From positions 866,501 to 930,500 of the forward strand of contig NZ_CP048000.1 of assembly GCF_009931695.1 (NCBI RefSeq): a stretch of DNA of 64,000 bases. The letters run 5' to 3'. The position numbers and the translations under genes were made by a program. Of the stretch, positions 30,359 to 39,573 are shown piece after piece. Position 1 is the stretch's first letter, and each line of letters opens with the position of its first letter. The stretch comes from Anaerocolumna sedimenticola (GTDB lineage: Bacteria; Bacillota; Clostridia; Lachnospirales; Lachnospiraceae). The notes under the pieces are model-generated. The model worked only from the letters and a program-made list of their open reading frames with translations. It did no database searches and was not told the DNA's origin.

Positions 30359-31216
30359 CTATTTCAACTCTGACAGAATTACCTTAGTAGGACATTTCTC
30401 TGCACATTTACCGCAATTCGTACATTTACTGTAATCAATCCGTGCAAGATTATTCTCAACTTTTACTGCATCAAACTCGCAGGCTTTCACACACATCATA
30501 CATCCGATACAGCCAATACTGCAGCCTGCTTTTACATCTTTTCCTTTATCCTTTGAATTACACCTTACAAAATGTCCCGTGTTATACGGTACTAATTCTA
30601 TTAAATTATTCGGACATTCTTTGATACATAAACCACAGGCGGTACATTTTTCTTTATCTACAATTGCAACTCCGTCTACTACATGGATTGCATCAAACTG
30701 ACAGACTTTAACACAGGAACCGAAACCGGTACACCCATACCCGCATTGTTTCGGACCTTTTCCCGGCGTAAATGCGGCTTTTTTACAATCTTGTATACCA
30801 TAATAATTATATTTAACTTTCGTTTTATCACATGTTCCGGCACATTTTACAAATGCAACTTGCCTTTCAGTTTCTTCTACATTAGTTCCCATTACTTCTG
30901 CTATCTGGCTATGGACTTTGCTGTTTGCTACAGGGCAGGCATTAGCTGCTGCATTTCCTGAGGCAATTGCCTGAGCCAGATTATCGCAGCCCGCAAAACC
31001 GCAGGCACCACAGTTATTTCCAGGTAGCAGCTCCCGTACCAGCTGTTCTTTTTCATCTACTTCAACTTCTAATTTTTTGGCGGCAAGGCCAAGAAACAGG
31101 CCGATGATAATTCCGGTTGCACTGATTAGTAAAGTTGCAATCCCAACCCCGGTTAAATTAAGGGCTAAAACAGGGAAACTATTTAATAGAATACCATTTA
31201 TAATTGTTATATTCAT
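30359..31216 (-). CDS. rnfB: Rnf complex subunit RnfB (ferredoxin-type electron input)
   Basis: 285 residues, ATG behind GGAGGTGGGAATAG. An N-terminal membrane helix (GVGIATLLISATGIIIGLFL) is followed by the CGACGFAGCDNLAQ Fe-S motif near residue 72. After that come several 4Fe-4S ferredoxin motifs (CTACGLCIKECP, CIGCMMCVKACEF, CTNCGKCAEKCP). RnfB accepts electrons from reduced ferredoxin. It is the last gene of the rnfCDGEAB operon, the clostridial order. Confidence 0.95.
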   Translation of the reverse strand: MNITIINGILLNSFPVLALNLTGVGIATLLISATGIIIGLFLGLAAKKLEVEVDEKEQLVRELLPGNNCGACGFAGCDNLAQAIASGNAAANACPVANSKVHSQIAEVMGTNVEETERQVAFVKCAGTCDKTKVKYNYYGIQDCKKAAFTPGKGPKQCGYGCTGFGSCVKVCQFDAIHVVDGVAIVDKEKCTACGLCIKECPNNLIELVPYNTGHFVRCNSKDKGKDVKAGCSIGCIGCMMCVKACEFDAVKVENNLARIDYSKCTNCGKCAEKCPTKVILSELK

Positions 31217-31229
31217 CTATTCCCACCTC

Positions 31230-31805
31230 CTATAATAAACCGGAGAAACCAAAGAATGCAATAGCCATAAGTCCTGAGGTAATCAGAACGATGGGCATTC
31301 CCTGAAATGATTTCGTGATGTCGTTGTGTTCAATTCTTTCCCTTATACCTGCCAAAAGGATAATGGCTATCAGGTATCCAACCGCTGTTCCCACACCATT
31401 TACAATACTGGTAATTATGCCATAATCTTTTTTAACATTAATGAGTGCTACACCTAATACGGCACAGTTGGTGGTAATTAAGGCAAGATATACACCGAGT
31501 GCGTTGTATAGAGTAGGACTGTATTTTTTAATAACCATTTCTACAAACTGCACTAAAGCTGCAATAACCAAAATAAATACTATTGTCTGTAAATATTCCA
31601 GCCCACTGGGTACTAATATTAATTTATAGATTAAGCTGGCGCAAAGTGATGCAATGGTAATTACAAATACAACTGCAAAACCCATTCCGGCAGCTGTTTT
31701 TATTTTTTTAGATACGCCGACAAAGGAACATAAGCCAAGGAACTGACTTAGTACGACATTGCTGACTAATGCGGATCCTATAAAGACCAGTAATAATTCT
31801 CCCAT
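31230..31805 (-). CDS. rnfA: Rnf complex membrane subunit RnfA
   Basis: 191 residues with six membrane helices, ATG behind AAGGAGG. The opening LLLVFIGSALVSNVVLSQFL and the segment CAVLGVALINV fit RnfA/NqrE. RnfA and RnfE are homologous inverted-topology subunits that carry a shared Fe-S cluster in the membrane (cysteines in LGLCSF and TTNCAVLG are visible). Part of the ferredoxin:NAD+ oxidoreductase that pumps Na+ or H+. Confidence 0.95.
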   Translation of the reverse strand: MGELLLVFIGSALVSNVVLSQFLGLCSFVGVSKKIKTAAGMGFAVVFVITIASLCASLIYKLILVPSGLEYLQTIVFILVIAALVQFVEMVIKKYSPTLYNALGVYLALITTNCAVLGVALINVKKDYGIITSIVNGVGTAVGYLIAIILLAGIRERIEHNDITKSFQGMPIVLITSGLMAIAFFGFSGLL

Positions 31806-31820
31806 CTAAATCCTTCCTCC

Positions 31821-32591
31821 TTATTCTTTATCTGCTTTTTCATTTATTTTATCGAACTCTAGCTTCTCTCGGTTTACCATACAGGAAATCCCGCCGCAAG
31901 CCTGGCAGTTGCCGCCGCAGGCAAGATTTGATTCCGGTGCGGAACCATTGGTAGCTGATTTTAATTTAAACTTATTCTGAAGTGCGGTTAATACGGCCAA
32001 TACAAAGAAAGCTCCCGGTGCTAATATAAAGATAATAGCGGGTTCATAAGACTTAGGCATAACCTGAATATTAAAAGCCGTACCGTTACCAAGTAATTCT
32101 CTGAATAATCCGATAAATAGCAAACCTATCGTAAATCCAAATCCCATTCCCAAACCGTCCATAACGGAAAGTCCCACAGAGTGTTTATTTGCATAAGCTT
32201 CCGCTCTGCCGAGGATAATACAGTTTACAACGATAAGCGGAATGTAGATACCCAGGGAATCATATATGGCAGGGACATACCCCTGTAATAGGAACTGAAC
32301 AATGGTTACAAAAGATGCAACAATTACAATATAGGAGGGCATTCTTACTTTATCCGGAATTATATTTCTTAATAAGGATATTAATAAGTTAGATGCTACC
32401 AATACCGCAGTAGAAGATAATCCCATTCCGATTGCATTGCTTGCAGAGGTTGTAACGGCTAAAGTAGGGCATAAACCAAGCATTAAGATAAAGGTAGGAT
32501 TCTCTTTTATAAGTCCGTTCATAAAAGGTTCCAAGTAATTTTTCTTTTCTTCTTTTTGCATTTTGTTACTGTTTTCGTTATTCTGACTCAT
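31821..32591 (-). CDS. rnfE: Rnf complex membrane subunit RnfE
   Basis: 256 residues from the ATG at 32591, six bases after AGGAGGGG; the longer frame to 32642 has no ribosome binding site. Family motifs include GLIKENPTFILMLGLCPTLA and VVNCIILGRAEAYA, with the paired cysteines expected of RnfE. The C-terminal cytoplasmic tail has an extra Cys-rich segment (CGGNCQACGGISC) that could bind a metal cluster and is not a usual part of short RnfE proteins. Confidence 0.94.
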   Translation of the reverse strand: MSQNNENSNKMQKEEKKNYLEPFMNGLIKENPTFILMLGLCPTLAVTTSASNAIGMGLSSTAVLVASNLLISLLRNIIPDKVRMPSYIVIVASFVTIVQFLLQGYVPAIYDSLGIYIPLIVVNCIILGRAEAYANKHSVGLSVMDGLGMGFGFTIGLLFIGLFRELLGNGTAFNIQVMPKSYEPAIIFILAPGAFFVLAVLTALQNKFKLKSATNGSAPESNLACGGNCQACGGISCMVNREKLEFDKINEKADKE

Positions 32592-32605
32592 CCTATCCCC
32601 TCCTG

Positions 32606-33247
32606 TTAATTTCCTGCTTCCACCAAATCCGTAATGAAGCATAATCCTGAATTTACTGCGTTTGTCACTGCCCTTGTGGTAATTGTGGCACCGCTTAAAG
32701 CATCGATTTCATTTTCATTTTTCGCACCGGTTTTGGTATAAGCAAATTCCGTAACTTTTTTGTCTGCAAACTGGCTTTTAAATTCTTTTGCTGCGGCTTT
32801 CGCACCAAGACCTGCCGTTTCATTCATGGAAAGTATTTCCATTCCTTTGACTGTACCATCCATAGCATAACCTAAGGATAAGGAAATAGCACCGCCGTAA
32901 CCCTCCTGGGTGGTAACTACTATAACATAACCCAGTTTGTTACCGGCTTCATCCGTTGCAATTAATGCTTCATCTATGGTTATATTGGTATAACCCTTTG
33001 ACTCTAATACTTTTGCAGCTTCCCCGATTTTAAGAGTCAGTGCTTCCTCCTCTTTAAACTCGGAAGCACCCGGAAATACCGTACGGTAAGCCTCCATCTT
33101 AGCCTGCAGATTCTGGGCCTCTATTGCAGGGAGTGTAATTTCATGTACAAAGCCCAAAGCAAAACCTGCAATTAATGTGATGGCAAATAGTATTAAGGCA
33201 TCCTTAAATATTGTGCCTTTTTTACCTGAATTTTTTTCCTTACTCAT
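32606..33247 (-). CDS. rnfG: Rnf complex FMN-carrying subunit RnfG
   Basis: 213 residues from the ATG at 33247, behind AAAGGAGG; it overlaps the rnfD stop by eight bases, suggesting coupled translation. One N-terminal membrane helix is followed by an extracytoplasmic FMN-binding domain. The site DALSGATITTRAVTNAV near its C-terminus carries the threonine to which ApbE attaches FMN. The apbE gene stands just upstream of the operon. Confidence 0.94.
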   Translation of the reverse strand: MSKEKNSGKKGTIFKDALILFAITLIAGFALGFVHEITLPAIEAQNLQAKMEAYRTVFPGASEFKEEEALTLKIGEAAKVLESKGYTNITIDEALIATDEAGNKLGYVIVVTTQEGYGGAISLSLGYAMDGTVKGMEILSMNETAGLGAKAAAKEFKSQFADKKVTEFAYTKTGAKNENEIDALSGATITTRAVTNAVNSGLCFITDLVEAGN

Positions 33248-34244
33248 TTGCTTTGGCCTCCTTTCCAAACATGTTTGGCAGAGTGACTTTCTCAACCAGA
33301 GGAACTAATAAATTACAGAATATAATTGCAAAGGATACTCCTTCCGGAGATGCCCCGAATAAGCGGAATAATCCGGTCATAATACCCAGGATAATACCGT
33401 AAACTATATGCCCCTTTGCAGTTATAGGACTGGTAGAGTAATCCGTAGCCATAAAGAAAGCGCCTAACATAAGACCGCCTCCGAACAGATGGCCAATTAA
33501 GAAATTCGGGTCTAGTCCTTTTCCGCCGAATAACATAAGGAATACGGAAAAAGAAGCCAGATACATCACCGGAATTCTCCAGGTTATGACTTTCTTTAAA
33601 AGTAAATAAGCAGCACCTATTAAGATTGCGGCTACACTGGTTTCTCCAATGGTTCCGGCTGTTCTGCCGATAAAAAGATTCATCAGATCAACGGATTCCC
33701 CCGCACGTATGGCTGCAAGCGGGGTTGCACCGGATACACCATCTATGGCAATTACTCCTTTATTTAAATACTGCAAGAAATTTGGTGCGGAATCGTTATT
33801 TGTAATTGCGGATATTTGAAAATTATTCATTCTGCCCGCAAAACTGATTAATAAAAAGCATCTTGCAGCCAGCGCCGGATTCATAAAGTTCTGTCCAATA
33901 CCGCCGTACAGCATTTTTACAACAAGAATAGCAAATATACTGCCTACTACCGGGATCCATAAAGGCACGGAAGCCGACAGATTAAGAGCTAATAATAAAC
34001 CTGTAACAACAGCGCTGTAATCACCCGTTGTCAGAGGTTTTTTCATAGCTTTTTCGTATACATATTCCGTTAAAACACTGGTTACAATAGACGTTAAGAT
34101 AATCAATAAAGCATTGATTCCAAAGTTAAAAATTCCAAAGATACTGGCAGGAATCAGCGCAATCGCCACATCCTGCATAATTGATGTTGTGGTTACCCTG
34201 CTTCTTGTATGGGGAGAAGCGGATACATTATACAAATTGCTCAA
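33240..34244 (-). CDS. rnfD: Rnf complex membrane subunit RnfD
   Basis: 334 residues. The preferred start is TTG at 34244, six bases after AAAGAGGTG, which gives the family-typical opening MSNLYNVSASPH. Multiple membrane helices are present. The motif DGVSGATPLAA near residue 160 holds the threonine for covalent FMN. RnfD, like NqrB, carries electrons across the membrane during ion pumping. Confidence 0.94.
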   Translation of the reverse strand: MSNLYNVSASPHTRSRVTTTSIMQDVAIALIPASIFGIFNFGINALLIILTSIVTSVLTEYVYEKAMKKPLTTGDYSAVVTGLLLALNLSASVPLWIPVVGSIFAILVVKMLYGGIGQNFMNPALAARCFLLISFAGRMNNFQISAITNNDSAPNFLQYLNKGVIAIDGVSGATPLAAIRAGESVDLMNLFIGRTAGTIGETSVAAILIGAAYLLLKKVITWRIPVMYLASFSVFLMLFGGKGLDPNFLIGHLFGGGLMLGAFFMATDYSTSPITAKGHIVYGIILGIMTGLFRLFGASPEGVSFAIIFCNLLVPLVEKVTLPNMFGKEAKANE

Positions 34245-34263
34245 AATCGGCACCTCTTTCTTT

Positions 34264-35583
34264 CTACTTTTTTCTGCTGCTAAGAATGTTTGCTCTCATC
34301 TCTTTAAAAGACTGGTTTAAGTTTAATTTTGCAGGGCATACAAAGGTACAGCTGCCACAGTCACAGCATTCCATTCCGTTAAATTTAATAAAGTTCTCAC
34401 TATCGAACCGCTGTGAAAATTCATATAATTTCTGAGGTACAATACGGCTGGGACAGGCCGCGGCACATCTGCCGCAACGAATACAGGCAGAAGACTGCAT
34501 TCTCGATGCCCTGTCTTTGGCATATGCAAGCAGAGCAGAGGAGGTTTTTGTAACCGGAATGTCTAGGGAATATAATGCCTGACCCATCATTGGCCCGCCG
34601 GAAATAACCTTTTCCGGTTCTTTATTAAATCCTCCCGCAGCTTCAATTAATTCTCTATAATTCGTACCTATCTTCACATTAAAATTCCTTGGATCTTTTA
34701 TGGCGTCTCCTGTAACCGTAACAATCCTTCTCATTAAAGGTGTTGATTCTGCAACTGCCATATATATTGATATGATAGTATCAACGTTGTTTACAATGCA
34801 TCCGGCATGCAGCGGCAATAGAGAAGAATTTATTTTACGGCCGGTAGCTGCAAATATTAAAAAACGTTCTCCACCCTGAGGGTATTTGGTCTTAAGAGGT
34901 TTTACCTCGATTCTGGATTCTCCTTTTATAAGTTCCTGCATCTTTTCAATAGCATCCGGTTTATTATCTTCTATGGCGATAATCCCTTTTGCATTAGGGA
35001 ACAGACAAAGTTCAATTTTAAGACCTTCTACTATTTTCTCAGGCTCTTCCATTAACATTCTGTAATCGGATGTAAGGTAGGGTTCACACTCAGCTGCATT
35101 AACAATGACATAATCAATCTTGTTATCATCTTTTGGTGTTAACTTAATATGGGTGGGGAAAGCCGCACCGCCAAGACCAACAAGACCTGCTTCCTTAATA
35201 AGGTCTCTGATTTCAGTTTGATTCAATTTGGTATAATCTCTCTTTTCACCTAAGCCCTCTATTGCCTTATAATTATTATCATTTTCAATAATAATAGCCG
35301 ATGCCATAGTTCCGGAAACTGTTAATCTCGGTTCTATTCCTTTGACTGTACCGGATACGGAACTGATCACATTGGCTGAAACAGGACCGTCTGCTTCTCC
35401 AATCTTTTGTCCCATTAAAACATAATCACCCTTAGATACAAGCGGCATTGCCGGTTTACCAATGTGCTGAGCCAATGGGTATACCATCTCACCTTTAGGC
35501 ATCAGTACCGTAGTTGGTTTATCTTTTGATAATTCCTTGCCTTCATAGGGATGAATGCCGCCTTTAAATGTCGCTGCTCCCAT
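34264..35583 (-). CDS. rnfC: Rnf complex subunit RnfC (NADH-side)
   Basis: 439 residues, ATG behind GAAGGAATTCGAA. The protein has the glycine-rich NADH/FMN-binding region (LVGLGGAAFPTHIKL) and the SLBB-like domain. Two ferredoxin-type motifs sit near its C-terminus (CIRCGRCAAACPS, CCDCGSCTFVCPAK). RnfC reduces NAD+ at the cytoplasmic face. It is the first gene of the rnf operon. Confidence 0.95.
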   Translation of the reverse strand: MGAATFKGGIHPYEGKELSKDKPTTVLMPKGEMVYPLAQHIGKPAMPLVSKGDYVLMGQKIGEADGPVSANVISSVSGTVKGIEPRLTVSGTMASAIIIENDNNYKAIEGLGEKRDYTKLNQTEIRDLIKEAGLVGLGGAAFPTHIKLTPKDDNKIDYVIVNAAECEPYLTSDYRMLMEEPEKIVEGLKIELCLFPNAKGIIAIEDNKPDAIEKMQELIKGESRIEVKPLKTKYPQGGERFLIFAATGRKINSSLLPLHAGCIVNNVDTIISIYMAVAESTPLMRRIVTVTGDAIKDPRNFNVKIGTNYRELIEAAGGFNKEPEKVISGGPMMGQALYSLDIPVTKTSSALLAYAKDRASRMQSSACIRCGRCAAACPSRIVPQKLYEFSQRFDSENFIKFNGMECCDCGSCTFVCPAKLNLNQSFKEMRANILSSRKK

Positions 35584-35790
35584 TTCGAATTCCTTCTTTC
35601 TTTTTTGATATTAAAAATGTATAAGTGTTTAGAATAATTACAGTCACGTATATTAATACTAACATAAAATGATATATTTTTATAGCTTTTTTTATAGACT
35701 ATCGCATAATTAAACAGTTTTTTGGGAATACTTTGGTACCTAATGGAATATATGTTCGTATCGGGCATTGAACTTCAATGAATATTCAAA

Positions 35791-35826
35791 AAGCCGATTT
35801 CCACAAATTCACTTGGAAACCGGCTT
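35791..35826 (-). terminator. Terminator between apbE and rnfC
   Basis: Stem AAGCCGGTTTCC/GGAAATCGGCTT on the minus strand followed by TTTTTGAATATT. It ends the ndh2-to-apbE transcript, so rnf probably has its own promoter in the AT-rich 35600-35790 stretch, where none is clear enough to mark. Confidence 0.78.
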
Positions 35827-35836
35827 CTATAATTTG

Positions 35837-36910
35837 CTATTTATTACTTACATAGGATTTTTTTACATAAGATTCAAAATTCGTACTATATTTTATATCG
35901 CCATTTTTAAACACCCACAGGGCTTCCGTATCCGGAATACTTTCAATTAATTTTCGTCCTTCCTCAAACGGCATATTTATAACTTTAGCCAGAGCATCCG
36001 CCATTCCGGAATCTTTTGTCACTATAGAAACAGATAAGTAATCGTTTGCCGGCATTAAGGTATCCGGGTCAATAATATGATGATACTGTTTTCCATCTAC
36101 CGTATAATATCTTTCGTAAACACCGCTGGTCACCAGTGACATATTCTTTAAGTCTAATATATATAAATATTTATCTTTGCTTTCCAAGTCAGGATTTTGA
36201 ATACCAATACTCCAGGCTTCACCAGTATCTGCTTTGGGATCTAAGGTACGTACATTACCGCCGACACTTATGGAGCCGCTTTTAAAACCATTTTTATATG
36301 CTATGGCAGCAACCTTTTCCGTTGCGAACCCTTTACCTACCGCCCCGACATCCAGGCTCATTTCCGGGTCCTCCAGATACACGGTTGAATCCTTTTCGTT
36401 AATAACAACTTTATTTATATCCGTATGTTTTGCTTTTTCTTTAAGTAAATCCATAGGAGGCAATTTGGCATTCACAGGATCATCCACACCCCTGGTGCGG
36501 TAATCATGCCAAACACTAAGTACAGCGCCGAATGCAACATTCATCTGACCGTTAGTAAGTTTGTAGGCTTCTTTTGCAAATTTTAATAAATCTATTATTT
36601 TCTGATCAACTTTAACCGGTTTTTTACCTGCATTATCATTGATTGTTTTAATATTATTAATACCGTCATAATCGTTATATATATCATAAAGCTGATGATA
36701 TTCTTTTAAATTATCATAAATCATCTGAGCATAATTCGTAAATTCTTCTTTATCCTTTGCATAACCCGTAATTGTTGTTACCGTATCAAACAACTCCAGA
36801 AAGCTTGCATCGTAACGCTTTAATTTTGCGGAATATGATAATTTTGTACAGCCTGTTAAATTAAAGATAAAAACAATGATTAATAAACATGCTACTAATT
36901 TTTTGTTCAA
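35837..36910 (-). CDS. apbE: FAD:protein FMN transferase (ApbE/FmnB-like lipoprotein)
   Basis: 357 residues from TTG at 36910, six bases after GAGGTG; this start places a clean signal peptide with lipobox LTGC near residue 20. Family motifs: the region SLDVGAVGKGFATEKVAA, GSISVGGNVRTL, and DPDTLMPANDYLSVSIVTKD. ApbE moves FMN from FAD to a threonine in SGAT-type motifs of exported proteins. Likely substrates in this window are RnfG, RnfD and the proteins at 37137 and 59196. Its position next to the lipoprotein gene resembles fmnB next to pplA in Listeria. Confidence 0.93.
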   Translation of the reverse strand: MNKKLVACLLIIVFIFNLTGCTKLSYSAKLKRYDASFLELFDTVTTITGYAKDKEEFTNYAQMIYDNLKEYHQLYDIYNDYDGINNIKTINDNAGKKPVKVDQKIIDLLKFAKEAYKLTNGQMNVAFGAVLSVWHDYRTRGVDDPVNAKLPPMDLLKEKAKHTDINKVVINEKDSTVYLEDPEMSLDVGAVGKGFATEKVAAIAYKNGFKSGSISVGGNVRTLDPKADTGEAWSIGIQNPDLESKDKYLYILDLKNMSLVTSGVYERYYTVDGKQYHHIIDPDTLMPANDYLSVSIVTKDSGMADALAKVINMPFEEGRKLIESIPDTEALWVFKNGDIKYSTNFESYVKKSYVSNK

Positions 36911-36964
36911 TTTAATCACCTCATTTAGTAAATAAGGCAGCGGCCGCTGCCTGTCAAGAAAATT

Positions 36965-37085
36965 GGGCTGCTGCAAAATCTTAAATTTAATGAAGCTGAA
37001 AGAAGTTTCATGTTGTAATTTTTATGCGAAATACAACACATATTCTTCCGCAAGCAATAAAATTTAAAAAATTTTGCAACAGCCC
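36965..37085. repeat. Palindromic repeat, family R2, copy 2
   Basis: Ends GGGCTGCTGCAAAAT and ATTTTGCAACAGCCC, with inner AT-rich arms. The interior block CTTCCGCAAG recurs as CCTCCGCAAG in the copy at 55399. It sits between the lipoprotein gene and apbE, possibly inserted in the operon. Confidence 0.75.
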
Positions 37086-37136
37086 TGATGTAATTATTAC
37101 ACTGAATTTTGTAATAATACAATAATTTACATTATA

Positions 37137-38267
37137 TTATTGTGCTGAATTTGCAACTGCTTTTTCAATTGATGTTACGAAGTTTTTGATATCAATTGTT
37201 ACAGAACTTGTTAAGTCAGCAGTTGTAGGAGCACCTTCTTCATTAACGGAAATTCCTTTTAATTCATCAACTGTCTTACCAACAGCATACTGAGCAAAAG
37301 TATTTGCTTCTTCATACCATTCTTTTCCAAGTCCGGATGCTTTCTTCATACCGTAAGCTTCTTTTAACTCATCTTTTGTCTGAGGAGCAACTGTGATATC
37401 GTTAGTGATTTTACCGGTTGCATCGAAGTTTACGATACCCTGGGAAGCATCAATAAGACAGCTTGTGATCTTTCCGGCAGCATCTGAAGTAGTTACGATG
37501 TAATAAGAATAAGCCTGAGCTACACCATCAGCGTCAGCTGCAGCGTCTTTGGAGTTTTCCATGTTAGTTGAAACACCAAGGCCAAGTTTATCAGCATCTG
37601 TAGCACCTAAATCCTGTGCATTAGCAACTGCTTTTTCCACAGCGGCAATGAAATCGCCAATATGTACTGTTACGGAAGAAGCTAAATCTGCATCTGTTGC
37701 AACACCTTCTTCATTTAATGCAATTCCTTTTACTTCATCAACTGTTTTTCCTGTTACATAATCAGCAAAAGCATTAGCTTGTTCATTCCATTCTTTGCCG
37801 ATACCGGAAGAACCTTTCATACCATAATCAGTACCAAGTTCCTGTTTTGACTTAAATGTAGATTCAATCGGTGTTGTTAATTTACCCTCTTTGGAGAAAT
37901 TAATTTTTGTCTGAGCCATATCAAGTTTGCAATCTAAGATTTTACCATCCTGGCCAACTGTTACCGCTACTACTACGGAATTTGTCTGGTTTACACCATC
38001 AGCATCGGCAGTCGCAGATGTTGATGAACTGATATCATTGATTACTGCAAGACCTGTTTTAACCGGTGTGCCAGTGCTTGCTGTTTCTTCTGTTGTTGCA
38101 GCTGCTTCTTCTGCTGTTGCTGTTTCTTCTGTTGTTTCTGCTGCAGTTGTTGGTTCTACAGTAGGTGTTGTTGCATCACCACTAGTTTCGGATGATTTTC
38201 CGCCGCATCCAGTAATCATTGTAACTACTAGAATTAAGCTAAGTAATAAAGCTGATAATTTCTTCAT
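37137..38267 (-). CDS. Lipoprotein with two tandem FMN-binding-like domains (PplA-like)
   Basis: 376 residues, ATG behind TAGGAGGAAATATGAT. A signal peptide ends in lipobox MITGCGGK (cysteine near residue 21), followed by a Thr/Glu/Ala-rich linker to about residue 70. Two repeats follow, about 70-220 and 225-376. Each has a strand-rich first half, a segment GKEWxExANxFAxYxxGKTV, and an ending ADLxSSVTxxIxxFxxxxEKAVAN. The ending lines up with the SGAS/SGAT flavinylation segment of the protein at 59196. The Listeria EET lipoprotein PplA also has two flavinylated repeats. Whether the SSVT threonines carry FMN is inferred, not shown. Confidence 0.75.
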   Translation of the reverse strand: MKKLSALLLSLILVVTMITGCGGKSSETSGDATTPTVEPTTAAETTEETATAEEAAATTEETASTGTPVKTGLAVINDISSSTSATADADGVNQTNSVVVAVTVGQDGKILDCKLDMAQTKINFSKEGKLTTPIESTFKSKQELGTDYGMKGSSGIGKEWNEQANAFADYVTGKTVDEVKGIALNEEGVATDADLASSVTVHIGDFIAAVEKAVANAQDLGATDADKLGLGVSTNMENSKDAAADADGVAQAYSYYIVTTSDAAGKITSCLIDASQGIVNFDATGKITNDITVAPQTKDELKEAYGMKKASGLGKEWYEEANTFAQYAVGKTVDELKGISVNEEGAPTTADLTSSVTIDIKNFVTSIEKAVANSAQ

Positions 38268-38516
38268 ATCATATTTCCTCCTAAATAATTTTTTTTATTT
38301 CAATCCAATTTTTATTGATATAAAAACCGGAAGAATAAACCAGAATTGTTAAAATACAACACATTGATAAAAAACCTACAAATTAAGCGGTAACAAAGCG
38401 TCAGCAAGCTGACACTTTCGCGCCCGGGCGGATAGCTTGCAATTATATTTCCTTTCCGCGAAGTGCACATCCCGCCCTAAGTGTTATTTAAAAGAGAAAA
38501 TCGCAGAACTTTCCTG

Positions 38517-39479
38517 TTAAATAAAAATACTGATTAGAATCAGCAACGCATTGCTTCCCATAATTATAATGAAATTTTTGATTGCTAATATAAATGTTGT
38601 AGATTTTTCCTGTTTATTAAAAAATTTATTTATATTCCTCTGTACTGCAAACAAAGTTAGTAAGGATAACAGACAGACAGGGGAAAGTATTTTAAATATT
38701 ACCATGATAACGACTGCGGCATACGTCCCATAATAAAGCAAGGCAAACAGCGTAAGTGCTTTTTTACCGATGTAATAAGGCAAAGTATGTCTTCTTACGG
38801 TAATATCTTTTTCCAGATCACAGATATTATTTGCCAGCATAATATTTGCAGTCGTGCAAAAAGGTATAACAGCAAATAGCAAAAGAGTTAAAATTGGTAC
38901 TACCTGTAATGTGAAAGAAATTGTACTTAAATTTAAATTAAGTGTGATATAAGTACCTTTTGGTGTATTTATATAGAATATAATAAAAGGAATTAATATT
39001 CCGTAAAACGCTCCGGACATAACTTCACCCAAAGGCTGTCTGGATATTGGCACCGGACCATACGTATAGAAAATACCGCATAAAAAACAGATCCCACCGG
39101 TTATTAAAATTACAATATCCGTAAAATAAGCCAATGTTAATCCAAGTATAATACTTGAACCCAATAATATATATATTATAATCAGGGCTGTTTTCCGTTC
39201 AAAGGGTAATATTTGCTTATTCCCCGGTAATATTTGCTTATTACGCAGCAATATTTGTTCATTACGCAGCAATATTTGCTCATTACCCTTTGAGTCAATA
39301 TAATTATTTATAGCGGTCGTTGTTAAATCAAATAAAAACATTGCAGTGAAAAACAGTAACGTAAGATTCCAGTTTATTTCCTGTCCCTGATACTTAAGAA
39401 AAGCAATTGCCATTACAAATGTAAACGTACTGGTGATTTTCGTTCTGATCTCAACGTAGTGTAAGAACTTTTTAATCAT
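38517..39479 (-). CDS. UbiA-family prenyltransferase (MenA/DmkA-like)
   Basis: 320 residues, ATG behind GAGGAAGATTC; about eight membrane helices. The two UbiA aspartate motifs are present: NNYIDSKG near residue 58 and NDICDLEKD near 215. These enzymes join a polyprenyl diphosphate to an aromatic head group; next to a polyprenyl synthase and NDH-2 this points to a demethylmenaquinone-type quinone. No men genes for the naphthoate head are in this window. Just after the first motif lies an unusual 28-residue insert of four heptads, NEQILLR-like, encoded by 21-bp DNA repeats. Confidence 0.85.
   Translation of the reverse strand: MIKKFLHYVEIRTKITSTFTFVMAIAFLKYQGQEINWNLTLLFFTAMFLFDLTTTAINNYIDSKGNEQILLRNEQILLRNKQILPGNKQILPFERKTALIIIYILLGSSIILGLTLAYFTDIVILITGGICFLCGIFYTYGPVPISRQPLGEVMSGAFYGILIPFIIFYINTPKGTYITLNLNLSTISFTLQVVPILTLLLFAVIPFCTTANIMLANNICDLEKDITVRRHTLPYYIGKKALTLFALLYYGTYAAVVIMVIFKILSPVCLLSLLTLFAVQRNINKFFNKQEKSTTFILAIKNFIIIMGSNALLILISIFI
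39205..39288. repeat. Four 21-bp tandem repeats inside the prenyltransferase gene
   Basis: Four units of the form RGYAATATTTGYTYATTMCSC run head to tail in frame. They encode NEQILLR, NEQILLR, NKQILPG and NKQILPF. Because 21 is a multiple of three, copy-number change would lengthen or shorten a loop without breaking the frame. Confidence 0.88.
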
Positions 39480-39573
39480 GAATCTTCCTCATATCTTTTT
39501 GTCAGTCAGGTCATTATATTCGCTATATATCCTACAATTAATACAATGTCTATCGTTTTAGTAGCCTTTAAAA

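Noticed and set aside
38390..38475. Another R3 copy near the lipoprotein gene
   Set aside because: It shares GC-rich blocks and a GTCAGC/GCTGAC hairpin but does not keep the R3 order of blocks.
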